Shown here one piece after another: positions 22,157-33,800 of a DNA stretch of 64,000 nt. Where the stretch lies: assembly GCF_024623065.1 (NCBI RefSeq), contig NZ_JANJZR010000014.1, forward strand, positions 1 through 64,000, read 5' to 3'. Positions within the stretch are counted from its first letter, which is position 1. Every line of letters begins with the position of its first letter. The position numbers were made by a program, and so were the translations under genes. This DNA comes from Bacteroides acidifaciens (GTDB lineage: Bacteria; Bacteroidota; Bacteroidia; Bacteroidales; Bacteroidaceae). The notes beneath the pieces were generated by a model. It saw nothing but the letters and a program-made list of their open reading frames with translations, was not told where the DNA came from and did no database searches.

Positions 22157-25100
22157 ATGAAGCCCGTAGAAATCGAATTCCTGATGAAGGACAACCTGAG
22201 CAAGGGTCTTGACAAGGCCGGCCTGGCGGTTGATATCCTTGCCGAGAAGTCGGAGAAGGCCGCCGCTGCCATCAATGCCCGCATCTTGGAGCAGAGGAAG
22301 GTCATCGACCGGGTGAATTCCGACCTGCACCGGATGGAAACGCAGCTCCAGAACATGAAGCCCGGCCCGGCGCAGGCGGAACTTGCCGCCGATGTGACAG
22401 CCTGCCGCAAGGTCCTGGAAGAAGAGCGTGCGGCCCTTGAAGGGCTTGAAAAGGAACACCGCGAGGCGGAGAAAAGCGTCCGTAACCTCCGTAAGGAATA
22501 CGAACGTATCTCCTTAGAGGAAGAACGCGCCGCGGCCGGTAGCAAGAGCCTGACCGACAAGATCCGGGAACAGAAGGAAGTCATCGGGCAGATTGAAAGC
22601 GACATCAAGTCGCTGGAGAAAGCCTATCAGGGTGCCGCTCCGGGAAAGGCGAAGGTGGCCGCCCTGGATGAACTGAACGCCGCGAAGAAGGCGCTTGAGG
22701 AGGAAAAGGGCGCCCTTGCCGGGCTCCAGGCAGAACAGGAGAAGACGCGTGCGAGCAGCAAACGTCTTTCCATGCAGCTTCGTGAGCTCCAGGACAGCAT
22801 GGCCCGCATGCGCCTGGAAGGGAAACAGGACACTGAGGAGTACCGGAAGATGGCGCAGCAGGCCGCGCTCCTTTCCGACACGCTCGCCGACCTGAACACC
22901 CAGACGAAAATCCTCTCGAACGATGATGCGAACCTCCAGGGCTTCATGTCCGGCGTGAGCGGCCTTGCCGGGCTGTTCACCACCGCCACCGGCGCGCTGT
23001 CGCTTTTCGCCTCGGAGAACGAGAACCTGGCAAGGATACAGACCCGTGTCCAGAGCGTGATGGCCATCACGATGGGGCTCCAGCAAGTATTCAATACCCT
23101 GAACAAGGATTCCGCCTTCCGCCTGGTGACGGTCGTGAAGATGAAGAACCTGCTGACGGCCGCCAATACCCGGCTGGCTGTCGCTCTGGGTATTTCCACC
23201 GGTGCCGCGCAGGTCCTGATGGCCACGCTTACGCTGGGGCTTTCGGCCGTTATCACGGGACTTGTCGTTGCCTGGGACCGATATTCCACTGCGCAGGAGA
23301 AAGCGGCGGAGAAAGCCCGGGAAATGGTAAAAATCGAATCCGACGGCCGTGCACAGATGATCAAGACCCGTTTCGAGATTGAAAGCACGTTGGCAAGCCT
23401 GAAAAAGTTCACAGGCACGAAGGACGAGGAAAAGTCGAAGGTGGAGGAACTGAACCGCAAGTACGGCGAGAGTTTCGGGTATTACGACACGGTCGCCCAG
23501 TGGTATGACATCCTTCAGAAAAAGGGTGAGAAATACATCCAGATGCTTTTCCTCCAGGCCAAGGTGCAGAGCCTGGTGAACAAGGCCACCGAGGCGGACG
23601 AGAAGGTGAACGAGATCAAGGCCAGCAAGCCGGAAGACGTGGACGGCTCCATGGGCTGGTTCGCGCGCATGGGGCTTTACATGGCCCAGAGCGAGTCGTA
23701 CGGGCAGGTGGACGCGCAGTCCATGATATCGGAGTATAACGAAAAGGCCAAGGAAAAGGCCGTACGTGAGGCCGAGGAAGTCCGCGACGGCTATCTGGCT
23801 GAAGCCCGGAAGCTCCAGGAGGAATATTTGGATATCGGCAAGGAGTTCGACCTGGGTGACCATGCAAAACCCGACCCGAATGCCGCCAAAAAGGAGCAAC
23901 AGTCGGAAGAGCAGCGTGCCTCGGAACTTCTGAAGCTCCAGATGAAGAACCGCCAGGCAGAAATCGACCTTCTGAAGGAGAGCGGCGAGAAACGCCGCCG
24001 CCAGATCCGCCTGAACTATGACAAGGAGATCGCCGAACTTGCCGCCCAGGAGAAGAAGTGGAAGGACGCACAGAAGGGTAGCCTGACCGGCGAGCAGGAA
24101 TCCTCCCTGAAGGAGGCGCGTGAGAAGGCCGCGGCGGCACGTGACGGCGACCTGGCAAAGGTGACCCGAGAGGAAAATGACGCCGCCCGCCAGTCGATGC
24201 TCGACTACCTGAAGGAATACGGGACATACCAGCAGAAGAAGCTGGCTATTGCTCAGGAATACGCGGAGAAAATCCGCAAGGCGCAGGAAGCGGGCAACTA
24301 TGGCGAAGTATTACGCCTCGGCCGTCAGCAGAAGGAAGAGACTGCCGCTGCCGAGATTGCCAGCCTGAAGGCGGATATCGACTGGGACGGCCTTTTCGGC
24401 AACTTCGGCGGGCTGCTTGAAGAGCAGCTGCGTCCCACGCTGGAAAAGTTGAGGAAATATGCCGCCTCCGACGAGTATAAGAACGCCGGCGCCGAGGACA
24501 AACAGGTGATCAGCGAACTGATCGCGAAGCTGGAGGACCGGAGCGCGGGCGGTATCAACCGGAACATGTTCAAGGATGTCTCCCGTGACCTTGCCGCCTA
24601 CCAGACGATGCTGCGTGACCTGACGGATGCCAAGGAAAGGGAGAAGGCCGCCGCTGATGAACTGGCGGCCGCCCAGGAGAGACTGAAGAAAGCCACGGAA
24701 AGCAGTGACCCTGTCGCCATAAAGGAGGCGGAGGAACTGGTCGCCACCGCCGGGGAGGCTTTCGACGCCGCCTCGGCGAGCGTGGCCGCCCTGACGGAGG
24801 CTAACGACAAGGCGGCACAGGACCTGCGCACGTCCAGCACGAATGCCGTTTCATCTCTTACCGGCCTTGCCGAGGGTCTCCAGAGTCTAAAATCCGGTTC
24901 ACTTGCGGGCGTGGCCCAAGGACTGGGCAAATTGGGTGAGGCGACGAAGAACATGGACGGTGTGATGGGCAGCGTGGGCAGTACCCTTGCCGAGACGTTT
25001 TCAAACGGCGGCATCATCGGGCAGATCATCGCGGCGGTGCTTTCCATCCTTGACGTGCTGAAGGATGGCATCGGCTATATCGTCAGTTCCCTTATCGATT

Positions 25101-26284
25101 CCATTCTCGACGCTGTGAACGGCATCCTGAAGAATATCCTTTCCGGTGAACTGTTCACGCAGATCGGCAGCTCCCTGTTCTACGGGGTGAGGGATATCCT
25201 GGACACGGTGACCTTCGGCCTGTTCTCCTCGCACGGCAACGCCAAGGAGGTGAACGCGCTGGTGGACCGCCTGACCGAATCGAACAAGTACCTGACCACC
25301 GCCATCGAGAAGCTGACCGACGAGATGGTCAGCTCCGGCGGCGCACGCTCCACCGAATACTACCGGAGCGCCTATGACAAACAGAAGCAGAAAATCGAGA
25401 ACGACCGCCAGATGCTGGAGGCGAAGATGGGCTATCATTCCGCCCACCACTCGAACAATTACTATATCGGCGAGGCCATGGGCAGCGGTGACTGGGACAC
25501 GGTTTCCGCCTACCTGGGCAAATCGGTGCGTGATACCGGTTCCCTCTGGAGGCTTTCCCCCGAGGAGCTTGCCCGGCTCCAGGAACTTCCCGACATCTGG
25601 GAGAAGCTCCATTCGGGCAAGTACGACCAAAGCGAGTGGCTTGACGAGTACGTCTCTGACGCGAACACGCTGCTGGAACTCCAGCAGCAATGGCAGGAAG
25701 CCATCACGGACACCTCTTTCGACGGTATCCGCAGCGGTATGAAGGACCTTTTGAAGGATTTCGATACGGACTCCAAGGACGTGATCGCGAGCGTGGACGA
25801 GTTCATGGAGAACGCCATCCTGAAGTCCATCGTGAACGGCACCTATTCGGACGAGTTGAAGAAATGGCAGGAGACGTTCGCGGAGTTCATGAGCAACGGC
25901 ATCCTGTCAAAGGAGGAAGCCGACACCCTGCGCGGCCATTACAGTGATATTTTCGAGCTTGCCCGTGCCAAGAAGGAGGAGATGTTTGACACTGCCGGCA
26001 TTACGGAGGAGGAGAAGTCCACGATGCAGACCGGCCGCGCCGGCGGCTTCGCAGCCATGTCACAGGACCAGGGCACGAAGCTGGAGGGCATGTTCACCTC
26101 GGGGCTGAACCACTGGGTGAGCATTGACGAGAAGACCGAGGACGTGGCGGGCCGCATGGCCAGCGCCGAGGGCCACCTGGCAAAGATCGCGGAGAATACC
26201 GGTAAAAGCGCCGGTTTCCTCAACGAGATAAAGGAAGATATAAAACGAATCATACGTGACGGACTAAGAATGAAATCATCATGA
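22157..26284 (+). CDS. Tape measure protein (1375 aa)
   Basis: The protein has long coiled-coil stretches (residues about 20-260, KSEKAAAAINARILEQRKVI and similar), then a hydrophobic region near 335-380 (LMATLTLGLSAVITGLVVAW), more coiled coil (about 590-900) and a second hydrophobic segment near 950-985 (IIGQIIAAVLSILDVLKDGI). This is the standard makeup of siphovirus tape measures that set tail length and form a DNA channel. At about 1.5 angstrom per residue the predicted tail is roughly 200 nm. Confidence 0.93.
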   Translation: MKPVEIEFLMKDNLSKGLDKAGLAVDILAEKSEKAAAAINARILEQRKVIDRVNSDLHRMETQLQNMKPGPAQAELAADVTACRKVLEEERAALEGLEKEHREAEKSVRNLRKEYERISLEEERAAAGSKSLTDKIREQKEVIGQIESDIKSLEKAYQGAAPGKAKVAALDELNAAKKALEEEKGALAGLQAEQEKTRASSKRLSMQLRELQDSMARMRLEGKQDTEEYRKMAQQAALLSDTLADLNTQTKILSNDDANLQGFMSGVSGLAGLFTTATGALSLFASENENLARIQTRVQSVMAITMGLQQVFNTLNKDSAFRLVTVVKMKNLLTAANTRLAVALGISTGAAQVLMATLTLGLSAVITGLVVAWDRYSTAQEKAAEKAREMVKIESDGRAQMIKTRFEIESTLASLKKFTGTKDEEKSKVEELNRKYGESFGYYDTVAQWYDILQKKGEKYIQMLFLQAKVQSLVNKATEADEKVNEIKASKPEDVDGSMGWFARMGLYMAQSESYGQVDAQSMISEYNEKAKEKAVREAEEVRDGYLAEARKLQEEYLDIGKEFDLGDHAKPDPNAAKKEQQSEEQRASELLKLQMKNRQAEIDLLKESGEKRRRQIRLNYDKEIAELAAQEKKWKDAQKGSLTGEQESSLKEAREKAAAARDGDLAKVTREENDAARQSMLDYLKEYGTYQQKKLAIAQEYAEKIRKAQEAGNYGEVLRLGRQQKEETAAAEIASLKADIDWDGLFGNFGGLLEEQLRPTLEKLRKYAASDEYKNAGAEDKQVISELIAKLEDRSAGGINRNMFKDVSRDLAAYQTMLRDLTDAKEREKAAADELAAAQERLKKATESSDPVAIKEAEELVATAGEAFDAASASVAALTEANDKAAQDLRTSSTNAVSSLTGLAEGLQSLKSGSLAGVAQGLGKLGEATKNMDGVMGSVGSTLAETFSNGGIIGQIIAAVLSILDVLKDGIGYIVSSLIDSILDAVNGILKNILSGELFTQIGSSLFYGVRDILDTVTFGLFSSHGNAKEVNALVDRLTESNKYLTTAIEKLTDEMVSSGGARSTEYYRSAYDKQKQKIENDRQMLEAKMGYHSAHHSNNYYIGEAMGSGDWDTVSAYLGKSVRDTGSLWRLSPEELARLQELPDIWEKLHSGKYDQSEWLDEYVSDANTLLELQQQWQEAITDTSFDGIRSGMKDLLKDFDTDSKDVIASVDEFMENAILKSIVNGTYSDELKKWQETFAEFMSNGILSKEEADTLRGHYSDIFELARAKKEEMFDTAGITEEEKSTMQTGRAGGFAAMSQDQGTKLEGMFTSGLNHWVSIDEKTEDVAGRMASAEGHLAKIAENTGKSAGFLNEIKEDIKRIIRDGLRMKSS

Positions 26285-26751
26285 GCATGGAACCAATCAT
26301 GGGCGGTCTGTTCCTTGTGAACGGCACCGATATCTGGACGGAATACGGCGTATTCCTGACCGAAGAGAAGCGCGGCGGGCGTGACAACCTGAAGGCCATC
26401 CTTGCCGCGAGCAAGACGAAAGCGCACACCGCCGTGGACATACGCGAGGAGAACGGTGAAAAATATTCCGACTGCCTGGCAGTGGCCAACGAGGCGCGGG
26501 ACATTACGCTGACCTTTGCACTTTACGCCCCGGACAAAGGGGGATGGCTGAAGAAATACATGTCCTTCATCTCCTTCCTGAAAACCGGTGATAAAGGGTG
26601 GCTTTCGCTGTATCTCCCGCAGCTGGATCTGACACTACGCGTGCATTACCTGGAGTGTCCCGGTTTCACCCCGCTGACCTACCTTTGGCGGGAAGGCGTG
26701 CAGGCCGGCCGCTTCAAGGTGAAATTCCGTGAACCCGAACCTATCATTTAA
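26281..26751 (+). CDS. Distal tail protein-like (156 aa)
   Basis: Starts MSMEPIMGGLFLVNGTDIWT and reads EYGVFLTEEKRGGRDNLKAI. The 'v.g.di...yG.....' start plus its place between tape measure and tail hub genes indicates a distal tail (Dit) homologue that links tube and hub. It overlaps the tape measure stop by 4 bp (ATGA). Family by context. Confidence 0.65.
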   Translation: MSMEPIMGGLFLVNGTDIWTEYGVFLTEEKRGGRDNLKAILAASKTKAHTAVDIREENGEKYSDCLAVANEARDITLTFALYAPDKGGWLKKYMSFISFLKTGDKGWLSLYLPQLDLTLRVHYLECPGFTPLTYLWREGVQAGRFKVKFREPEPII

Positions 26752-26764
26752 ACACCATTCGAAC

Positions 26765-29700
26765 ATGCTTTTAACGGTATATGACAGTAACAGGCAGGCG
26801 AAGGCGGTCCTTTCCCCGGACGACAGCTCAACGCAGGTGAAGGCGATCCAGTCGGACAACGTGCTGACGCTCTCCTTCACCCTGTACGAGTATGTGGCGC
26901 TGGAGGTGAACGACTACGTGGATTTCGAGGGCGAGCGTTATTGGCTTCAGGAACGGTACCTGCCGGACGAACGCAACACGCAGGAGTGGAAATACGACGT
27001 GAAGTTTTACGGCATCGAGAGCCTGATGAGACGTTTCCTCGTCCTGAACGTGGTGGACGGCGACCCGGAACCGGTGTTCACGCTGACCGCTCCGCCGCGG
27101 GAGCACATGGCGCTGATCGTGAAATCTATCAATGACGGTATGGGCGGTGTCACCGACTGGAAGGTGGGCCGCGTGGAAGGCACCGAGAACGTGGTCATCG
27201 ACTACGAGGGGAAGTACTGCCCCGACGCGCTGAAGGAACTCGCCGGCAAAGTACCGGGCGCCGAGTGGTGGGTGGAAGGACAGACTGTGAATCTCTGCCG
27301 TTGCGAACATGGTGAGGAGGTCTCCCTGGCATATGGGAAAGGCCTGACGGAACTCTCCCGCGACAAGGCCGACGGCGCGAAGTTCTACACCCGCCTGTTC
27401 CCGATCGGCAGTTCCCGGAACATCGATCCGGAAAAATACGGCCATAGCCGGCTACAGCTTCCGGACGGTGCCAAATATGTGGATGTGAACACGGAAAAGT
27501 ACGGCATCCACCATCACTACGAGAAGAACGCTTTCGCCGATATCTATCCTCGTCGCGTGGGTACCGTGACCTCTGTGCGCAGTGCGCAGGTGACGGATGA
27601 GGACGGCCACCCGTTCGTGATCTGGTATTTCCGGGATGACACGCTGAACTTCGATCCCAACACCTACGAACTTGCCGGCAAGGTGAAACGCGTCTCCTTC
27701 CAGGAAGGGGGCGAACTTGCCGGCCTTGGCGAGGAAGAGGACGGCACCTACTATTTCGAGGTGAACTTCGACAGTGACACCCGCGAGTTCGAGATCATCA
27801 CCATCTGGCCGTATGACGACGACACGCAGCTTCCCGGTGGAAACCTCATACCGAAAACCGGTGACAGGTATATCCTCTGGAATATCCGCATGCCTGACGA
27901 ATACTACGCGCTTGCCGAGGAGGAATACCTGACGGCGGTGAACAAATACAACGCGGAGAACGCCATCGACGTTTCCGTGTACAAGGGCCCGACGGACCAC
28001 GTGTATGTCGAGCGTAACAGGATAGACCTTTATCCCGGCCGCCGTGTCCGTCTGGAGAGCGCGGAATATTTCCCGGAAACGGGTTTCCGTTCCAGCCGTA
28101 TCACAAAAATCACGCGTAAGGTGGCGCTTCCCTCGCAGGTGGACCTCGAAATCGGTGACGCGCTTTCCACCGGCGTGATGGAAAGCCTGAAGGGCAGTAT
28201 CGAGGAGGTGAGGAATTATACCAAAACGGCCGGTTCGAACCTTCCCGACATCATCCGGAGCTGGGACAATACGCTTCCCACCGACAACAACCTTTTCTCG
28301 GCCCGGCGTAGCCAGGCCGAACACCTGAGCAAGAAGAAGGCTGACCGTGCGAAAAAGAAAATCACCTTTGAGGAAGGTATCGGTATCGGTCAGGAGGAGA
28401 ACGGCGGCATCGACGGCAAGGGCAACGCCGAACTGCTGACGCTTGTCGTGCGTGAGTTTCTGCGCAGCCCCCAGTTCGTGGACGGTCTTTTCGGTGAGGG
28501 CTGGCGTCTGTGGATGGAGGACGCACTATCACACCTTACCATCGACAAGCTGACGGTGCGCCAGGTCATGGTGGTACTGGAACTGCTTATCGAGAAGGTG
28601 CGCAGTGTTGGCGGGCAGCTTTGTGTCAGTGCCGCCAACGGTAAGATAAAGACCGCCCTTTTGGAGGACGGGTACTGGAAAATCACTTTCGAGCAGGACA
28701 ACAGTTTCCAGGCCCATGACCTGATGCGTTGCGCCACGTTTACCGGCGGCAGCCTGAAAGGTTACTGGGTGGAGGTTGCGGCGACAGAGGGTAACTCCAT
28801 CCTCGTGGGTGAGGATGAATTTTCAGGCTCCTTTCCTGAACTTGGTGACGAGTGCGTGCTGATGGGCAATACGGATAACCCTTTGCGGCAGAACCTGATC
28901 CTGATATCCGCCACCGGGGACGGTCAGCCCCGTCTGGATGTGATGGACGGTGTGAAGGCTAAAAACTTCACCGGCTGCCTTCGCGCACGCCTGGGTAACC
29001 TGGACGGTATCAGCGATGACTGGTTCCCCGCCGATAACCAGCCGCACGGCAACGGACTTTACAGTGACAACGCCTACCTGCGCGGTACGTTCCTTCTGGT
29101 GACGGGTGAGGATATCAAGACAAAGTTTGAGATTGTCGAGGGACGTATCACCAGCGTGGTGACCGCCCTTCGGAACGACTTCGCCACGGAGAAAGGCTAC
29201 CTGAACAATCCATCGTTCGATGCCGGTCTGGAGAAATGGAACACGGAAAACGAGACGGTGTTCTTCCTTGTGGGCAACCGGTGGATTTGGGCGAACGGTA
29301 ATGTCCTGACGAAGAAGGGTGACAGCGCGAGCGTGACCGAGGATGACGGCCGTACGGTTGTCCGCATCCGTAACAAGTACATCCTCCAGAAACGTGAGAA
29401 TCTGAAAAGTATCCCCTCCATGCCTGAGAACGACAGCGGGGAGAAAGAAGCCGTCCCGGTGTTCCTGACCTTCTTTTACCGTTGTGCCAAGGCCGGCACG
29501 TTGCGCGTGACATTCGAGAACGTGGACAAGACGGGTTTCGCCAACTTCAACTCGATGGAGGTGGAAGAGGAACTGACCGTGACTGATGGTTACGTACAAT
29601 ATACCTGTAACGGCCTTTGGAACGGTACGGGAGACTTCAAACTGTCTTTTACCGGTGATATCTACCTGTACATGCTTATTCTCTCGACTGACCGCGTTGA

Positions 29701-30502
29701 ATCCCTGGCGCACCGTTATAAAACTCTTTTCGAGCAGTCGGAGCGTCTGGTAAAAATTTCGGCGGCTGTCTTTGATAAGGATGAGAATATGTTGGAAGAG
29801 ACAGGGCTGATGGTTACTTCCAAATATTCCGGGTTGTACGCCATTGACGGTGACGGAAATTTAAAATCCCTTGTAGGTGTTGTCGGTGACGGTATAAAAA
29901 TCAAAGGTGACTACATTACTCTTGAGGGGCTTGTTACGGCTAACAACAATTTTAAGATCCTGCAAGATGGTAGTATTGAGACTCGCAATGCAAAAATATA
30001 CGGGACCGTTTATGCCCAAGATGGTAAAATTGGCGGTTTTACGATAGAGTCCGGCCGTTTGTTCTGGAAAGCAAGCGATTACTTTGGCAACGATTCCCGC
30101 AGTTTGAAACTTGGAGTGTCCCAGACCAATACGGAGGGGATTGTGGATGTCGCTTTCAATGCCGCCACTCAGGGGCGGTTCGGAGTGAAGGTTGTCGGTT
30201 CCAATATGGGCGGCGCCGCCATTTATGCTTCCAGCAAGTCATCCGTGCAAAGTTATCCTGTAAGTTCCAATTCTTATGCCGGCTTTTTTGACGGGGGCGT
30301 ACATGTGAACGGTGCGGTATATTGTGGCGACATCCTTTCAAATAATTATGGTACGGAATGGACTTTGGGCAGTGACGGGACCTATACTTACCGGAAGGGT
30401 GTTTCCGGAACTTTCAAATGGTCTGTGAAGAATGATTCTCTAATTAAAAATTATACCCTTGAAGTTGTCAATGGTATCGTTGTCAAAATGTCGGGTATTT
30501 AA
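26765..30502 (+). CDS. Tail hub / tail-associated protein (Tal-like, 1245 aa)
   Basis: The N-terminal 380 residues (VYDSNRQAKAVLSPDDSSTQ..., GERYWLQERYLPDERNTQEW, KYDVKFYGIESLMRRFLV) resemble the baseplate-hub fold of gp27/Tal proteins. The middle is long and beta-rich with carbohydrate-module-like parts (TFENVDKTGFANFNSMEVEE). The C-terminal 250 residues switch to a more AT-rich, fibre-like region (NAKIYGTVYAQDGKIGGFTI), suggesting domain exchange. I chose the ATG at 26765; an upstream start at 26729 would overlap the previous gene. Probably contacts the adhesin encoded next but one. Confidence 0.75.
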   Translation: MLLTVYDSNRQAKAVLSPDDSSTQVKAIQSDNVLTLSFTLYEYVALEVNDYVDFEGERYWLQERYLPDERNTQEWKYDVKFYGIESLMRRFLVLNVVDGDPEPVFTLTAPPREHMALIVKSINDGMGGVTDWKVGRVEGTENVVIDYEGKYCPDALKELAGKVPGAEWWVEGQTVNLCRCEHGEEVSLAYGKGLTELSRDKADGAKFYTRLFPIGSSRNIDPEKYGHSRLQLPDGAKYVDVNTEKYGIHHHYEKNAFADIYPRRVGTVTSVRSAQVTDEDGHPFVIWYFRDDTLNFDPNTYELAGKVKRVSFQEGGELAGLGEEEDGTYYFEVNFDSDTREFEIITIWPYDDDTQLPGGNLIPKTGDRYILWNIRMPDEYYALAEEEYLTAVNKYNAENAIDVSVYKGPTDHVYVERNRIDLYPGRRVRLESAEYFPETGFRSSRITKITRKVALPSQVDLEIGDALSTGVMESLKGSIEEVRNYTKTAGSNLPDIIRSWDNTLPTDNNLFSARRSQAEHLSKKKADRAKKKITFEEGIGIGQEENGGIDGKGNAELLTLVVREFLRSPQFVDGLFGEGWRLWMEDALSHLTIDKLTVRQVMVVLELLIEKVRSVGGQLCVSAANGKIKTALLEDGYWKITFEQDNSFQAHDLMRCATFTGGSLKGYWVEVAATEGNSILVGEDEFSGSFPELGDECVLMGNTDNPLRQNLILISATGDGQPRLDVMDGVKAKNFTGCLRARLGNLDGISDDWFPADNQPHGNGLYSDNAYLRGTFLLVTGEDIKTKFEIVEGRITSVVTALRNDFATEKGYLNNPSFDAGLEKWNTENETVFFLVGNRWIWANGNVLTKKGDSASVTEDDGRTVVRIRNKYILQKRENLKSIPSMPENDSGEKEAVPVFLTFFYRCAKAGTLRVTFENVDKTGFANFNSMEVEEELTVTDGYVQYTCNGLWNGTGDFKLSFTGDIYLYMLILSTDRVESLAHRYKTLFEQSERLVKISAAVFDKDENMLEETGLMVTSKYSGLYAIDGDGNLKSLVGVVGDGIKIKGDYITLEGLVTANNNFKILQDGSIETRNAKIYGTVYAQDGKIGGFTIESGRLFWKASDYFGNDSRSLKLGVSQTNTEGIVDVAFNAATQGRFGVKVVGSNMGGAAIYASSKSSVQSYPVSSNSYAGFFDGGVHVNGAVYCGDILSNNYGTEWTLGSDGTYTYRKGVSGTFKWSVKNDSLIKNYTLEVVNGIVVKMSGI

Positions 30503-30514
30503 TATCATGTAATT

Positions 30515-30820
30515 ATGAAGGTAAATTTTAATACTGATTTTAAGGATTTTAATGGTGAACCCCTGCTGGTTGATGGCAACCCTCAGGTAATCGGTCATAT
30601 CGTGGCCCAGTGCCTTTTCAACGGGACAGGTATTCGTCCGAGTGGCAATATGCAGACCGACAACGGCAAGAAGATGCGTGCGTATCACATTTGTATGCGG
30701 ATAATGGATACTGGCGGTGAGATTGAAATCACGTTGGAAGATGCTGTGTTGATAAAGGAAGCTGTTTCCGGACTGACTCCCGGCTGTTACTCACAGGTTG
30801 TACAACTGATAGAAGGATAA
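30515..30820 (+). CDS. Small tail-region protein (101 aa)
   Basis: Starts MKVNFNTDFKDFNGEPLLVD and includes QVIGHIVAQCLFNGTGIRPS and IEITLEDAVLIKEAV. It resembles small proteins encoded in tail operons of Gram-positive and Bacteroidales phages, possibly a tail completion or hub-associated factor. It sits 12 bp after the hub gene and 13 bp before the adhesin gene. Function not proven. Confidence 0.6.
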   Translation: MKVNFNTDFKDFNGEPLLVDGNPQVIGHIVAQCLFNGTGIRPSGNMQTDNGKKMRAYHICMRIMDTGGEIEITLEDAVLIKEAVSGLTPGCYSQVVQLIEG

Positions 30821-30833
30821 GGAGGAATAATTT

Positions 30834-33800
30834 ATGGCACTGACAGAATCGGAAAAGAACGAATTGAAGAAGGACATCCTGAACTCCATCAAGGCGGAGA
30901 GCCAGAGTGTCGATGAACTGGTCGAGGTCACCTCGCTGGACAACATCAAGAGCCTTCCGGCGATGCGGGGGCAGGATGTCGTGCTTGCGCCGGTTGCGTT
31001 GCTGCGGAAGCCGGCGGAGGATGCTGCGGCCACGGCGAACGCTGCCGCCACGAAGGCCAATGATGCCGCGACCGGCGCCACCAATGCGGCCCAGACCGCG
31101 ACGAACGCCGCCGGTACCGCAAACAGGTCCGCTGAAACCGCCAATGCCGCTGCCGGTACGGCCACCGCCGCCGCCAAGAAGGCGGAGGATGCCGCCGCAG
31201 CCGTGGACGGCAGCCTGGTTGGTAGCATGACGGCCGTTCCTGACGAGAAGAACGACACGGTGAAGCTGACCATCCTGGACCGTAACGGGCAGGCAATCAC
31301 CTCCACCGATATCCCCGGCGGTACGGGCAGCGGCGGCAACACGTACAACGTGACGGAGGAGGTTCCCTTGGAGAACGGTTACTATACCCTGGAGACGGCC
31401 ATCACCGCCGTAAACGTGAAATACCGGCACAAGGGCCGTTGCATCACCTACGAGGCCGCGCAGGGCAGATGGGAGACGAAACAATTTGTAGGTACAAGCC
31501 TGACGGCATGGGAACAGCCCGCAAGCTGGGAGGACTTCGGCGGTGCCGGAACGATGAAGAGCCTGACGGTGAACGGCGAGAAGCAGATCCCTGACGCGGA
31601 GGGCAACGTGAGCCTGACCATCGAGAAGGTGGAGGTGGACGAGAGCCTGAACGCCGAAAGCACGAACCCGGTCGAGAACCGCGCCGTGGCGGCGAAACTG
31701 GGCGAGGTGGAAGCCAGTACCATCTTCGACAGTTCCGCCGAGCTGAGTGATGACGAGACCACCGTCCACGTGAGCCTGAAGAACAAAAGCGGTGTCGAGG
31801 TGACCGGTTTCGACATCCCCGCCGGCGGTGGCGGTAGCGGTGGGGAGGGCGGCACCACGAAAATCATTCTGGGCGCGGACGTGGACAAGCCCACCGTCAA
31901 AGAGGGTGACACTGTAAGGCTTACCTATACCTATGACCACCAGTACGGCAGCGGTGACGAGAAGGGCGAGAGTACCGGTCAGAAAGCGAAAATTACCGTC
32001 CAGGTGAAGCGTGGTGCCACCACCACCTATTCGGAGACTTCCCAGGACGTGAGCAAGGGCACGTACACGCTCGATCTTACGAAATACCTCCTTGCCGGCA
32101 CGAGCGATATCTATGTGATAGCCGAGACCACCGACCCAGTGACCGGGAAGGCGCAGAAGAGACAGGCCTATGTGAGCGTGCGGAGCGTGACCCTGTCCCT
32201 TTCCAGCAGCTACAATATCGCCTCCGGGCTGGGTTCCGGCGGCTATGGCGCGCAGGAGACCGTGAACATCCCCTACGCCGTAAGCGGTACGGGAACGAAA
32301 GTGGTGACGCTGTACGTTGACGGCAAGCAGCAGAACGCCCACACGGTCACCCGCAGCGGTACCACGAACAGCAGTTTCCCCCTTTCCATGTCCTCCCTGG
32401 CGGTGGGGCGGCATACCGTCCAGATGGTTGCCGAGATGGATGCCGGTGACGGCCTGACGCTCAAAAGCGAGAGCATTTATATCGATATCCTGAAGAGCGG
32501 CAGCAGCATCCCCTACGTGGGTCTGATGGTCACCCACCGGGACGGCCGTATCTTCACGGGCGCCGACCATCTCTCCCCGGTCATCGAGGTGGGGCGGTAC
32601 GAGAACTGCGAGTTCAAGTTTGCCGCCTACGACCCGGGTACCACCCCGGTGAGTGTGGACATTTACCGGAACGACGCGCTCCTCCAAAGAGTGAGCGTCC
32701 CCCGTACGGCCCAGACCTACCGAAACCGCTTCACTGAGGAAGGCCGCCAGAAGATGCAGCTGAAGGTCGGGGCTACCGCCTACACCTTCCACATTGACGT
32801 GGCTGATAGCGGCATCGATATCAGCGAGACAACCTACGGCCTCCAGGTGAAGCTGAGCCCCTCCGGACGCAGCAATGGGGAGAGTGACCCGGCACAGTGG
32901 GAGTACAACGGTGTGAAGACCACCTTCGAGGGCTTCGACTGGAGCTCTAATGGCTGGACGGGTGAGAGCCTTAAACTGACCGGTGGCGCGAAGGCCGTTA
33001 TCGGCTACCGCCTTTTCAAGGATGACGCCGGCGCCACCGGCGCGACCATCGAGATGGAGTTCCGCGTATCGGGGGTGACGGACCGCCAGGCCGAGGTGAT
33101 CAGCTGCATGGACAAAGGGAAAGGCCTTAGCGTCACAAGCGAGGAGGCGAGCATCAAGACCGGCACCATCCTGCACTATACGAACGAGGACGGCGAGGAC
33201 GCGAGCCGTGAAATCAAGATCGGCACGAAGTTCGCCCCCGAGAAGTGGCTAAAGGTCGCCTTCGTCATCGGCAAACGCGGTGACGGCCGCCTGATGGAAC
33301 TTTACGTGAACGGCAACCGTGCCGGTGCTGACATCTACGACAACAGCTACTACTTCCGCCAGGACACCCCGGCGGGCATCACCATTGACAGCTCTTCCGC
33401 CGACGTGGAGCTGAAGAACATCCGCATCTACAACCGCGCCCTGAGTGACGACGAGCTCCTGGACAACCGCATGGTGGACGCCGACAGCAGCGACGACATG
33501 ATGCGCTTGTACGAGGAGAACGACATCCTGGGCGGCAGCGGTGACGTTGACATCGACAAACTGCGCGCCAAGGGGAAGGGCGTGATGCGTATCGTGCGCA
33601 AGGGCGGCCTTGACGAGGTGAACGAGACGAACAACAAGAAGACCGACTTCATCGCCGACGTCTATTTCTGGTCCCCTTTCGGCAAGGAGTACGATTTTGT
33701 CCTCCGTGACTGCTACATCCGCATCCAGGGTACCAGTTCCACGAAATACCCGAGCAAGAACATCCGCATCTACCACACTAAGGGCGGCGCGAACCTCAGT

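Noticed and set aside
22514..23899. 461-codon minus-strand frame opposite the tape measure gene
   Set aside because: Shadow of the coiled-coil coding sequence. It has no recognisable domain or promoter.
30729..33176. Very long minus-strand open frame (815 codons) opposite the adhesin gene
   Set aside because: It lies entirely antisense to a gene with clear domains and operon context. The GC-rich third positions of the real gene produce long antisense frames. The same applies to the minus-strand frames at 34374-36002 and 36015-37751.
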